From contig JAGGTC010000178.1 of NCBI GenBank assembly GCA_021163945.1, positions 1-23,456 on the forward strand: 23,456 bases of DNA, given 5' to 3'. Under the pieces are notes generated by a model. It ran no database searches, was not told where the DNA came from, and saw only the letters and a list, made by a program, of their open reading frames with translations. This document shows, one piece after another, positions 6,995 to 14,240 of this stretch. A program made the position numbers and the translations under genes. The first letter of the stretch is position 1; each line of letters begins with the position of its first letter. Origin of the DNA: Deltaproteobacteria bacterium (GTDB lineage: Bacteria; Desulfobacterota; Desulfofervidia; Desulfofervidales; DG-60).

Positions 6995-8069
6995 TGGCCT
7001 CTGCTTGAAAGTGTGTAATCAAAGGTTCTATGACCTTATCCAGGTCCCCGGCCAGTATCTCTTCTAATTGATAAAGGGTGAGGTCGATGCGGTGGTCTGT
7101 TAGCCTATTTTGGGGGAAATTATAAGTACGGATACGTTCACTCCTATCCCCTGTACCTATTTGGGTCTTTCTTTGCTCCGCAATCTTTTGTTCCTGCTCC
7201 CTTTGCTTTATATCCAAAAGGCGTGACCTTAGGATCTTCATGGCCTTGGCCTTATTTTTGTGTTGAGAGCGCTCATCCTGACACTGGACTACAATGCCTG
7301 TAGGCACATGTGTAATTCTTACAGCAGAGTCTGTTACATTTACGTGTTGTCCACCAGGCCCAGAGGCCCTAAATACCTCTACTTTTAAGTCCTTTGGGTC
7401 AATATCCACATCTATCTCCTCTGCCTCTGGGAGGATGGCCACTGTAACGGCCGAGGTATGGATGCGCCCCTGTGATTCTGTAATAGGGACCCTTTGAACA
7501 CGGTGGACACCACTCTCATATTTAAGGCGGCTATAGGCCCCTTTTCCCTCGATGAGGACAATGATCTCCTTGATCCCACCTATGCCTGTGAAGTGTGAAC
7601 TTAGTATCTCTACATTCCACCCTCTGCTTTCTGCATATTTTGTGTACATCTTAAAGAGGTCTGTTGCAAATAGTGCTGCCTCCTCCCCCCCTGTACCAGC
7701 CCTTATCTCCAAAACTACATTCCTCTCATCATTGGGGTCTTTGGGCAAGAGGAGGATCTTTAGGGTCTTATTCAGCTCCTCCATCTTTTTCTTTATCTCT
7801 GCTATCTCCGCCTTTGCCAAGACCCTGATCTCTTCATCCTTATCTTTTAAGAGTTCTTTATTCTGCTGTAGCTCCCTCTCAAGGCGCCTATATTCTTCAT
7901 AAACTTGAACAATCTTAGACAATTCTGCATGCTCTTTGGCATATCTTTGGTATTTTTCAGGATTTGACAGAATACTAGGGTTGGCCAAGGAGGCCTCTAA
8001 TTCTGTGTATCTATCTTTTATATCTTCCAGCTTTTGCCAAATACTACTATGATTCCTCACTAATTCCAT
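6975..8069 (-). CDS. prfA: peptide chain release factor 1
   Basis: Recognises UAA and UAG stop codons in the ribosomal A site and triggers peptide release. Numbering from the ATG at 8069 (364 residues), the catalytic GGQ is at about 239-241 within ASGPGGQHVN, and the RF1 stop-recognition PxT tripeptide is P-I-T at about 195-197 (QRVPITESQGRIHTSA), which separates it from RF2. A coiled N-terminal domain (residues about 5-110) precedes it. The start is uncertain: the ATG at 8069 overlaps rpmE by 23 bases, a TTG at 8108 would add 13 residues, and a GTG three codons after the ATG is also possible; none has a strong ribosome-binding site. The usual prmC partner is not downstream; instead the 3' end runs 20 bases into the convergent phosphatase gene. 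Confidence 0.96.
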   Translation of the reverse strand: MELVRNHSSIWQKLEDIKDRYTELEASLANPSILSNPEKYQRYAKEHAELSKIVQVYEEYRRLERELQQNKELLKDKDEEIRVLAKAEIAEIKKKMEELNKTLKILLLPKDPNDERNVVLEIRAGTGGEEAALFATDLFKMYTKYAESRGWNVEILSSHFTGIGGIKEIIVLIEGKGAYSRLKYESGVHRVQRVPITESQGRIHTSAVTVAILPEAEEIDVDIDPKDLKVEVFRASGPGGQHVNVTDSAVRITHVPTGIVVQCQDERSQHKNKAKAMKILRSRLLDIKQREQEQKIAEQRKTQIGTGDRSERIRTYNFPQNRLTDHRIDLTLYQLEEILAGDLDKVIEPLITHFQAEAIKSANL

Positions 8070-8256
8070 ATTTTTGTCTAAACTTCTCCATTCTTCCTGC
8101 AGTATCAATGTACTTTTTCTTACCAGTAAAAAATGGATGACAGTGAGAGCAGACCTCTACCTTGAGGTCTTTTTGCGTAGAGCCCACTTCTAACTCAAAT
8201 CCACAGGCACATCTAATCTTTGTACGATAATACTTAGGATGAATACCCTTTTTCAT
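8047..8256 (-). CDS. rpmE: 50S ribosomal protein L31, zinc-binding type
   Basis: A 69-residue ribosomal protein of the large subunit. The four zinc ligands of the Zn-containing form of L31 are present: C16, C18 (CAC), C36 and C39 (CSHC). The HPFFTGK segment and the start MKKGIHPKYY match the family closely. The ATG at 8256 has GGGAGG five bases upstream. The order rho-rpmE-prfA is a common bacterial arrangement. A consensus-like promoter lies in the 51-base gap after rho, so rpmE-prfA may be transcribed on their own as well as from upstream. The 3' end overlaps the prfA start, suggesting coupled translation. No second, zinc-free L31 gene is in this window. Confidence 0.97.
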   Translation of the reverse strand: MKKGIHPKYYRTKIRCACGFELEVGSTQKDLKVEVCSHCHPFFTGKKKYIDTAGRMEKFRQKYGISEES

Positions 8257-8272
8257 AACAGCCTCCCACTAA

Positions 8273-8301
8273 AGGATATAATTTTTAGTAAAAAATGTAA
8301 A
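8273..8301 (-). promoter_or_regulatory. putative sigma70 promoter of rpmE-prfA
   Basis: On the - strand, TTTACA (8301-8296), a 17-base spacer and TATCCT (8278-8273). It begins seven bases after the rho stop codon. The expected transcript would start about 10-15 bases before the rpmE ATG, just ahead of its GGGAGG ribosome-binding site. Confidence 0.5.
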
Positions 8302-8307
8302 CAGGAT

Positions 8308-9555
8308 TTATTGGTTCATGGAATTTAAAAATTCTTCATTTGTCTCAGTGGCCTTGATCTTGTCCAGCAAAAATTCCATGGCATCCACAGGGTTTAATGG
8401 GGATAGGAGTTTCCTCAAGAGCCAGATCCTTGGTAGATAATGTGGGTCAGTAAGCAGTTCCTCCTTTCTTGTCCCGGATTTGTTAATGTCAATGGCCGGG
8501 AATATCCTTTTATCACTAAGACGACGGTCTAGGTGGATTTCCATATTTCCAGTCCCCTTAAACTCCTCAAAGATGACCTCATCCATTCGGCTGCCCGTCT
8601 CAATTAGGGCAGTTGCCACGATGGTCAGGCTACCACCCTCCTCTATATTCCTTGCTGCCCCAAAAAATCGTTTAGGACGGTGTAGGGCATGGGCGTCAAT
8701 TCCCCCTGATAGTATCTTTCCACTTGCAGGTATAATGGCATTAGATGCCCGTGCTAGGCGGGTAAGGCTATCAAGTAAGATTACCACATCCTTTTTATAT
8801 TCAACCAGCCTCTTGGCCTTTTCCATAACTATTTCGGCTACTTGGATATGGCGGTGGGCAGGCTCATCAAATGTAGAGCTAATTACCTCAGCATCTACAG
8901 AGCGTATCCAATCCGTAACCTCTTCTGGTCTCTCATCAATGAGGAGTACAATGAGGTAGATCTCTGGATGATTGGCACAGATTGCATGGGCAATGTCTTT
9001 AAGGAGCATAGTCTTACCTGTTCTAGGTGAGGCAACAATCAGTCCCCTTTGTCCCTTACCAATGGGGGTAAGGAGGTCCATAATCCGTGTAGAGTAGTTC
9101 TTTGGGTCATACTCTAGCCTGATCTTCTCATTTGGAAAAAGTGGGGTGAGGTGGTCAAAAAGTACTGCCTCCTTTGCCCTCTCAGGGGGCCCATAATTGA
9201 TACTCTCTACCTTTAATAGGGCAAAATATTTCTCACCCTCCTTAGGTGGTCTGATCTGTCCAGATATTGTATCCCCTGTTCTCAGATTGAATCTCCTAAT
9301 CTGGGATGGGGAGACGTAGATATCGTCTGGGCCAGGTAGATAATTATTGTATGGAGACCTTAAGAAGCCAAATCCATCTGGTAAGATCTCCAGCACGCCC
9401 TCACCATAAATCGCCTTATCCTTTTCAGAATGGGCCTGTAGCAAGGAGAAGATGAGCTCCTGTTTTGTCATATTGCTAGCGCCTTCTAAATTGAGATCCT
9501 TAGCTAAGGCAAGTAAATCGGCAATTTTCATGGCTTTAAGTGTGGCTAAATTCAT
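8308..9555 (-). CDS. rho: transcription termination factor Rho
   Basis: Hexameric RNA-dependent ATPase that ends transcription at Rho-dependent sites. The 415-residue protein has the standard layout: an N-terminal helical domain, an RNA-binding cold-shock-like domain with DGFGFLR (about 60-66), and a RecA-type ATPase with the P-loop SPRTGKT (176-182, after GKGQRGLIVA), a Walker B region VVILLDSLTRLARA (about 257-270), and the conserved GSRMDEVIFEEFKGTGNMEI block. I chose the second ATG (9555, giving MNLATLK as in E. coli MNLTELK) because GAGGG lies six bases before it; the ATG at 9561 abuts that site directly. A strong promoter and a leader of about 165 nt precede it. No insertion in the RNA-binding domain is present. 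Confidence 0.97.
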   Translation of the reverse strand: MNLATLKAMKIADLLALAKDLNLEGASNMTKQELIFSLLQAHSEKDKAIYGEGVLEILPDGFGFLRSPYNNYLPGPDDIYVSPSQIRRFNLRTGDTISGQIRPPKEGEKYFALLKVESINYGPPERAKEAVLFDHLTPLFPNEKIRLEYDPKNYSTRIMDLLTPIGKGQRGLIVASPRTGKTMLLKDIAHAICANHPEIYLIVLLIDERPEEVTDWIRSVDAEVISSTFDEPAHRHIQVAEIVMEKAKRLVEYKKDVVILLDSLTRLARASNAIIPASGKILSGGIDAHALHRPKRFFGAARNIEEGGSLTIVATALIETGSRMDEVIFEEFKGTGNMEIHLDRRLSDKRIFPAIDINKSGTRKEELLTDPHYLPRIWLLRKLLSPLNPVDAMEFLLDKIKATETNEEFLNSMNQ

Positions 9556-9720
9556 AGGCATCCCTCTTTATTGTTTTAATATAATATAAAAAATCCTTGA
9601 ACAAAGCTGTCTTAGCAATTTTACAACCTAAACAGATAAAGAAAGTAATATCATAAGTGAAGGGTAAAAAATTATTAAACTTACCTCTCTTGATTCATCC
9701 TTTTACTTACCACGAGGTGG
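9556..9720 (-). promoter_or_regulatory. putative long 5' leader of rho mRNA
   Basis: About 165 nt between the predicted transcription start and the rho ATG. Near its 5' end CCACCTCGTGG (9720-9710) can fold as a four-pair hairpin. The ACCTC in it can instead pair with GAGGT (within AGAGAGGTAAG, 9690-9680), and two GGTAAGT copies can compete for TTACC (near 9665). Two tiny frames occur: MNQER at 9698-9681 and MILLSLSV further on. E. coli rho is autoregulated in its leader, so a similar role is possible but unproven here. Confidence 0.35.
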
Positions 9721-9727
9721 GTATATT

Positions 9728-9756
9728 TATTTAAAACATTTTTCTAAAATTGTCAA
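9728..9756 (-). promoter_or_regulatory. putative sigma70 promoter of rho
   Basis: On the - strand, a perfect TTGACA (9756-9751), a 17-base spacer and TAAATA (9733-9728). It lies just after the 3' end of argS and is among the best consensus matches in the window. Transcription would start near 9721. Confidence 0.6.
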
Positions 9757-9779
9757 TACAAAAAGAGTCATTAAATTTT

Positions 9780-11426
9780 TTACATTTCCTTGGGGGCCGA
9801 TACACCCAATAGCCTTAGACCATTTTTGATTACAACCTTTACCCCTTGTGATAAGGCAAATCTGGCTTGGGTAATTTCCCTTTCTTCCCCCAATATACGA
9901 TATTTATTGTAATATTTGTGAAATTCCCCTGCCAATGATGTAAGATAAAAGGATAGGCGATGTGGTTCAAAGAATTGGGCAGCCTCCTTTACTACTTCCT
10001 TGAATTGTGCCAATAGTTTAATCAGTTTAATCTCTTCTGGGAGGTTTAGGGGGGATAGGTCTATGGCCTCCAGATTAGGAAATGAAATACCTTTTTTGGT
10101 AGCTACCTTTTCAATGCTACAGATACGGGCATGGGCATATTGGACATAGAAAACAGGGTTTTCCATGGTCTTTTCCTTGGCCAATTCCAAGTCAAAGTCC
10201 AAGTGACTATCAATGGAGCGGGTGAGGAACATAAAACGGGCTGCATCCCTTCCCACCTCTTTTAACACCTCCTTTAGGGTGACAAATTTCCCAGCCCGCG
10301 TGGACATGGCTATAGGTTTTCCCTTCCTTTTTAAATGAACTAATTGGGTCAACAATACCTTGAATCTTTCTAAGTCATATCCCATGGCCATAAGGGCTGC
10401 CCTTATCCTTGGTAGATAACCATGATGGTCTGCCCCCCAAATGTTAACTAACAGATCAAAACCACGCTCTATTTTTTTATGATGATAGGCAATATCAGAG
10501 GCAAAATATGTAACAGTCCCATTGGCCCTAATCAATACCCTGTCCTTTTCATCACCAAAACGGGAGGTAGCAAACCATGTGGCCCCATCCTTTACATAGG
10601 TTAATCCCCTCTTCTTAAGCCAATCAATAATGTTCCTTACCTCTTTTGCTAGGGTCTTTTCACTGAACCAACAGTCAAAAAAGACACCAAAATCCTCTAG
10701 GTTTATTTTAATTTCATCTAGGATCTTCTCTGCCGCAAGAGAAGAGAAATATTCTATTACCTTATCTTCTGGCTCATGGAGGTACTTATCTCCACTATTT
10801 TTTAATATATCAGAGGCCAGTTCCTTTATATATTCACCCTGATAACACTCCTGCGGAAACTCAATATCCCTTCCCAAAAGTTCTAAATATCTAAGATAGA
10901 CAGAGCGTCCCAGGGTTTCCATTTGTTTGCCGACATCATTTATATAATACTCCCTCTTTACTTCATAACCACAAAAACTCAAAATATTGGCTAGCGTATC
11001 ACCAACTGCTGCCCCCCTGCCATGTCCAACATGGAGGGGGCCCGTAGGATTGGCACTCACAAATTCTATAAGTACCTTCTTACCATTTCCTGATGAACTA
11101 CCATATCTATCCTTTAAGTTTAGGACTTCTCTTAAGGCCTCTTGCCATGCGCTAGGTTTAAGAAAAATATTGATAAAGCCAGGGCCTGCAATCTCTATCC
11201 GGGCAATTAAATCCGTAGGGGGGAGGTGATCAATTATTATCTTTGCTATTTCTAGAGGTGGTTTTTTTAGTCTTTCTGATAAAGATATTGCAATATTACT
11301 GGAAAAATCACCATATACATCTAGACTGGGTACCTCTAAACGGATAGGGGGTGGGCTTGAAATATTTAACTCATCTTTTGCCAAGAGTAACGCTTGAGTG
11401 AGGAGGTCTCCTATCCTCTGTTTCAT
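9780..11426 (-). CDS. argS: arginyl-tRNA synthetase
   Basis: Class I aminoacyl-tRNA synthetase that charges tRNA-Arg. The 548-residue protein contains the N-terminal tRNA-binding add-on domain, the HIGH-type motif H132-V-G-H135 within SANPTGPLHVGHGRGA, the REYYINDVGKQ segment, and a degenerate KMSKS loop MSTRAG (374-379), as in many bacterial ArgRS. The C-terminal DALR anticodon-binding domain follows (FYVQYAHARI to the end APKEM). The ATG at 11426 gives the expected N-terminal helix; GAGG lies about six bases before it. Its first 56 bases overlap the 3' end of a small Cys-rich gene in another frame, implying coupled expression. Downstream, 224 bases separate it from the rho start codon; that gap holds the rho promoter and no obvious terminator. 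Confidence 0.96.
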   Translation of the reverse strand: MKQRIGDLLTQALLLAKDELNISSPPPIRLEVPSLDVYGDFSSNIAISLSERLKKPPLEIAKIIIDHLPPTDLIARIEIAGPGFINIFLKPSAWQEALREVLNLKDRYGSSSGNGKKVLIEFVSANPTGPLHVGHGRGAAVGDTLANILSFCGYEVKREYYINDVGKQMETLGRSVYLRYLELLGRDIEFPQECYQGEYIKELASDILKNSGDKYLHEPEDKVIEYFSSLAAEKILDEIKINLEDFGVFFDCWFSEKTLAKEVRNIIDWLKKRGLTYVKDGATWFATSRFGDEKDRVLIRANGTVTYFASDIAYHHKKIERGFDLLVNIWGADHHGYLPRIRAALMAMGYDLERFKVLLTQLVHLKRKGKPIAMSTRAGKFVTLKEVLKEVGRDAARFMFLTRSIDSHLDFDLELAKEKTMENPVFYVQYAHARICSIEKVATKKGISFPNLEAIDLSPLNLPEEIKLIKLLAQFKEVVKEAAQFFEPHRLSFYLTSLAGEFHKYYNKYRILGEEREITQARFALSQGVKVVIKNGLRLLGVSAPKEM

Positions 11427-11571
11427 CCTTTTCCTCAGTCTCCTCTTTTATGCTAAGGTCACGTACAAAATCTGGGCAACGGAATGAGCCTGGTTCTGCC
11501 TTAATAGTATATTTTTTCTTACAAAACTCCCGCCAGGCACACACTGCACAAAGTTGAAATTGCTTTTCCAT
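11371..11571 (-). CDS. small Cys4 protein upstream of argS, 66 aa
   Basis: A 66-residue protein of unknown function. The first half is compact with four cysteines in CX2CX5CX14C spacing (C8, C11, C17, C32) around LCAVCAWREFC and FRCPDF, which could hold a zinc ion or an Fe-S cluster. The second half is acidic and then basic (KEETEEKDETEDRR) and probably disordered. The gene looks real: AGGAGG sits five bases before the ATG, and a well-spaced extended -10 promoter lies just upstream. Its last 56 bases overlap the start of argS in a different frame, so it may control or accompany argS translation. I recall comparable small Cys-rich frames next to argS in related bacteria, but cannot verify that here. 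Confidence 0.75.
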   Translation of the reverse strand: MEKQFQLCAVCAWREFCKKKYTIKAEPGSFRCPDFVRDLSIKEETEEKDETEDRRPPHSSVTLGKR

Positions 11572-11589
11572 AAAAACCTCCTACTAAAT

Positions 11590-11618
11590 AGGATAACACC
11601 AATTAGGGGACAAAGCAA
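11590..11618 (-). promoter_or_regulatory. putative extended -10 promoter of the Cys4 gene and argS
   Basis: On the - strand, TTGCTT (11618-11613), a 17-base spacer, and TATCCT (11595-11590) preceded by TGT, giving an extended -10. Transcription would begin about 11582, leaving only about 10-12 nt before the ATG with AGGAGG inside. Confidence 0.55.
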
Positions 11619-11668
11619 GTATTTGGTAAAATGAAGCAGGAAACAACTAATCTCCTTATATGTGTTTT

Positions 11669-14119
11669 TCATTTGCCCATGACTTTTTGCAGTGTTTTGC
11701 TTAAGTCTTTAATTTTATATGGCTTGGCAATAACACCACTAAAGCCATATTTTTTAAAATCTGCCATAATGGGGTCATTGGCATAACCACTTGAGACAAT
11801 AGCCTTGACCTCTGGGTCAATTTCAATAAGTTTCTTAATTGCTTCCTTACCTCCCATCCCACCAGCAATAGTCAAGTCCATAATGACAACATCAAAGGGA
11901 TGCCCTGCTGCCTTTGCCCTTTTATAAAACTCTATGGCTTCATTGCCATTTCTGGCAAATGCTACCTCATAACCAAGATATTTAAGCATATCCCCCACAA
12001 CTTCTAATACCATTTCCTCATCGTCCATCAAGAGGATTCTTCCCTTACCTTTGAGCAGTTTATCTGCCTTTTTCTCTTCAATCTCAATTCTCTTATCAGA
12101 AGCGGGCAAATAGATATAAAAGGTTGTTCCAACACCTACCTGAGACTCAACGGTGATATAGCCATCGTGTCTTTTTATGATGGAATAGGCAGTAGATAGC
12201 CCAAGGCCACTTCCACTTTGTTTGGTTGTAAAGAAGGGGTCAAATATCTTTGTAATATACTCTTTAGGTATACCAATTCCCTGGTCAGAAATAGATATTT
12301 TAACATACTTTCCTTCTTTCAGAGGAAGATTGTCATGTTGGCTGATAACAACATTCTCACAATACACTCTAATTACTCCATCCTTTGGCATGGCCTGGTC
12401 AGCATTTATAATTATATTCTGGATGACCTGGCCTATCTGTCCCTCATCCACATTACTGAGCCATAGGTCATCTGCTATAAAAAATTCACACTTTACATTT
12501 GAACCACTTAGGGCAAACCTTACTGATTCTTTGATTAGCCTTGCAATAGAGGTTGTCTTTTTAATAGGGGCCCCACCTTTAGAAAAGGTAAGTAATTGGT
12601 GGGTCAAATTCTTGGCCTGTAGGCAGATCTTCTCTGCCTCTTCTAATTGTGCTATTACCTTATCCTTCTCTGAAGAGAGCTTTGCTATGCTGATATTGCC
12701 CAAGATGGCCGTTAAGAGATTATTGAAATCATGGGCAATGCCACCAGTAAGGACCCCAATAGACTCAAGCCTTTGTATTCTTCCAAGTTCCTCTTCTATC
12801 TTTCGCCTCTGGCCAACGTCCCGGAATGCCAACACCACACCTATGATATTTCCCTTCCTGTCCTGAATAGGTGCCCCTGAGATCTCTATAATCCTCTCGG
12901 TCCCGTCTTTGGTAATAAGGACTATGTCACTGGCAAGCCCAACTACTAAATTGCCTTTAATTGCCTTTTCAATAGGGTCTTCATGCTTTCTTGTTTTTTC
13001 ATCAATAATATGAAAGACCTCATTAATATGCCTGCCTATGACCTCTGCCTCGCCCCAGCCTGTCAGCCTTTCAGCTACACGGTTGATTAAGACAATCTTT
13101 CCCTCTGTGTCTGTAGCAATGACACCCTCACCGATGCTATGGAGGGTGACACGAAGGCGTTCCTTCTCGGCAATTAGTGCCTCTTCTGTGCGCTTGAGAT
13201 TTGTAATATCTAGAAAGGAGCCTACACTCCTTTTCGTTCCAGGGATCATGGCCACAGTTAAGAATACATCTTTAATATTGCCCCATTTATCAATGAGCCT
13301 AGATTCATAATTTCTTGGGGCGGCTTCTGGGTTAATCCTTCTTAGATAATGATATCTTTTCATTTTCTCCAAGTCATCCTTTACAAAAAGCTCTGTCCAG
13401 CTTTTCTTACCCTCTAATTCCTCCTTAGAGTAGCCAGTAAGTCTTTCAAGTTCCCTGTTTACCAGAGATATCGTTGTATCTTCCTCAACGATTACCATCG
13501 CAGTTCCTGTGGTCTCAAAAATTGTTCGATATCTTGCCTCTTGTTCTAAAAGTGCATCTTCCATTTGTTTGCGTCCGATGGCATTGCCAATGATCTCAGA
13601 AAATGTGCGCAGAAGTAGTAAATCTTCCTCACTCCATTTTCCGGTTTCTGTGACATCGTCAAAGCCAATAAATCCAGCTAACTTCCCTTTCACATATAAT
13701 GGTAGGACAAGGAGTGACTTGATATCCTGATTTTGCAATATCTCCTTTTCTGCCTCTGCCTCAAGCGGTAGTTTAGAGACATCTTCAATATGAATAATTT
13801 CCCCCTTATAAAGTTTTTCCATCCACCATGGAAACATCTTACAGGGAAGATTCTTTAGGTTATATATTTGGGGGCTTACCCCCTCAGCACACCATTCATG
13901 GGTATTATTCATTGTTGTTCCATCTGCTCCAAAAAGGAAGACATAAACACGGTCTGCCCCACTGAATCTGCCCACCTCGGCCAGGGAGGCATTGATGGCA
14001 TCATCAATATTAGAGAAACTGACAAATCGAGACGAAACATTGGCGATTGTCTTTTCAAACGCAAGCCTACGTTTGAGGACTTCTCCTGTCTCCCTATCCC
14101 TTATTTTCGGTTTCTTCAT
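11669..14119 (-). CDS. hybrid sensor histidine kinase (GAF-PAS-PAS-HisKA-HATPase-REC)
   Basis: An 816-residue soluble-looking signalling protein with no clear membrane segment or signal peptide. In order: a GAF domain (about 20-185), a PAS domain (about 190-310), a second PAS/PAC (about 315-440), a HisKA dimerisation domain with phosphoacceptor H463 in GGIAHDFNNLL, a HATPase domain with the N box near N568-N572, G1 box DQGIG (612-616) and G2 GSGLGLS (636-642), and a C-terminal receiver with acidic D699-D700, phosphoacceptor D748 (VVIMDL) and K799. All catalytic residues are intact. It follows glmS in the same direction after a 121-base gap. The GAF/PAS domains suggest sensing of a cytoplasmic ligand or redox state. 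The lack of a DNA-binding domain means a separate output partner is expected; none is nearby. Confidence 0.93.
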   Translation of the reverse strand: MKKPKIRDRETGEVLKRRLAFEKTIANVSSRFVSFSNIDDAINASLAEVGRFSGADRVYVFLFGADGTTMNNTHEWCAEGVSPQIYNLKNLPCKMFPWWMEKLYKGEIIHIEDVSKLPLEAEAEKEILQNQDIKSLLVLPLYVKGKLAGFIGFDDVTETGKWSEEDLLLLRTFSEIIGNAIGRKQMEDALLEQEARYRTIFETTGTAMVIVEEDTTISLVNRELERLTGYSKEELEGKKSWTELFVKDDLEKMKRYHYLRRINPEAAPRNYESRLIDKWGNIKDVFLTVAMIPGTKRSVGSFLDITNLKRTEEALIAEKERLRVTLHSIGEGVIATDTEGKIVLINRVAERLTGWGEAEVIGRHINEVFHIIDEKTRKHEDPIEKAIKGNLVVGLASDIVLITKDGTERIIEISGAPIQDRKGNIIGVVLAFRDVGQRRKIEEELGRIQRLESIGVLTGGIAHDFNNLLTAILGNISIAKLSSEKDKVIAQLEEAEKICLQAKNLTHQLLTFSKGGAPIKKTTSIARLIKESVRFALSGSNVKCEFFIADDLWLSNVDEGQIGQVIQNIIINADQAMPKDGVIRVYCENVVISQHDNLPLKEGKYVKISISDQGIGIPKEYITKIFDPFFTTKQSGSGLGLSTAYSIIKRHDGYITVESQVGVGTTFYIYLPASDKRIEIEEKKADKLLKGKGRILLMDDEEMVLEVVGDMLKYLGYEVAFARNGNEAIEFYKRAKAAGHPFDVVIMDLTIAGGMGGKEAIKKLIEIDPEVKAIVSSGYANDPIMADFKKYGFSGVIAKPYKIKDLSKTLQKVMGK

Positions 14120-14240
14120 GACCTATTTTTAGTATTTTTTCCTGTAGAAATCAAGCAGTTCGGACAGCCTGGGCAATATTTAGGAAAAGATCAAAAAAGA
14201 TATCTGAAATTCTTAAAGTAAATAGAAAAGGGGCCAAATT

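Noticed and set aside
7552..7902. A 116-codon + strand frame opposite prfA
   Set aside because: It is Ser/Phe-rich because it mirrors the charged coiled-coil domain of RF1; no start signal is visible.
8480..8959. A 159-codon + strand frame opposite rho
   Set aside because: It is antisense to the conserved ATPase domain of Rho and has no recognisable domain.
11448..11672. A 74-codon - strand frame overlapping the Cys4 gene
   Set aside because: The competing frame has the AGGAGG site, cysteine pattern and promoter spacing; this one has no supporting signal at its product level.
12222..12866. A 214-codon open frame on the + strand inside the hybrid kinase gene
   Set aside because: It is antisense to the intact HisKA/HATPase region, has no ribosome-binding site or family resemblance, and its low-complexity Ser/Ile/Leu composition is typical of a shadow frame.
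13868..14221. A + strand frame of 117 codons reaching beyond the 5' end of the kinase gene
   Set aside because: Most of it is antisense to the GAF domain; there is no ribosome-binding site, and the part outside the gene is too short to judge.
14120..14240. Possible kinase promoter (TTGATT-17-TAAAAA) or a sigma54 site in the 121-base gap after glmS
   Set aside because: Both elements are poor matches and would place the start at the ATG; the only GG/GC pair is 11 bases apart instead of the 10 needed for sigma54. A short GC-richer patch (14154-14176) has no recognisable function.
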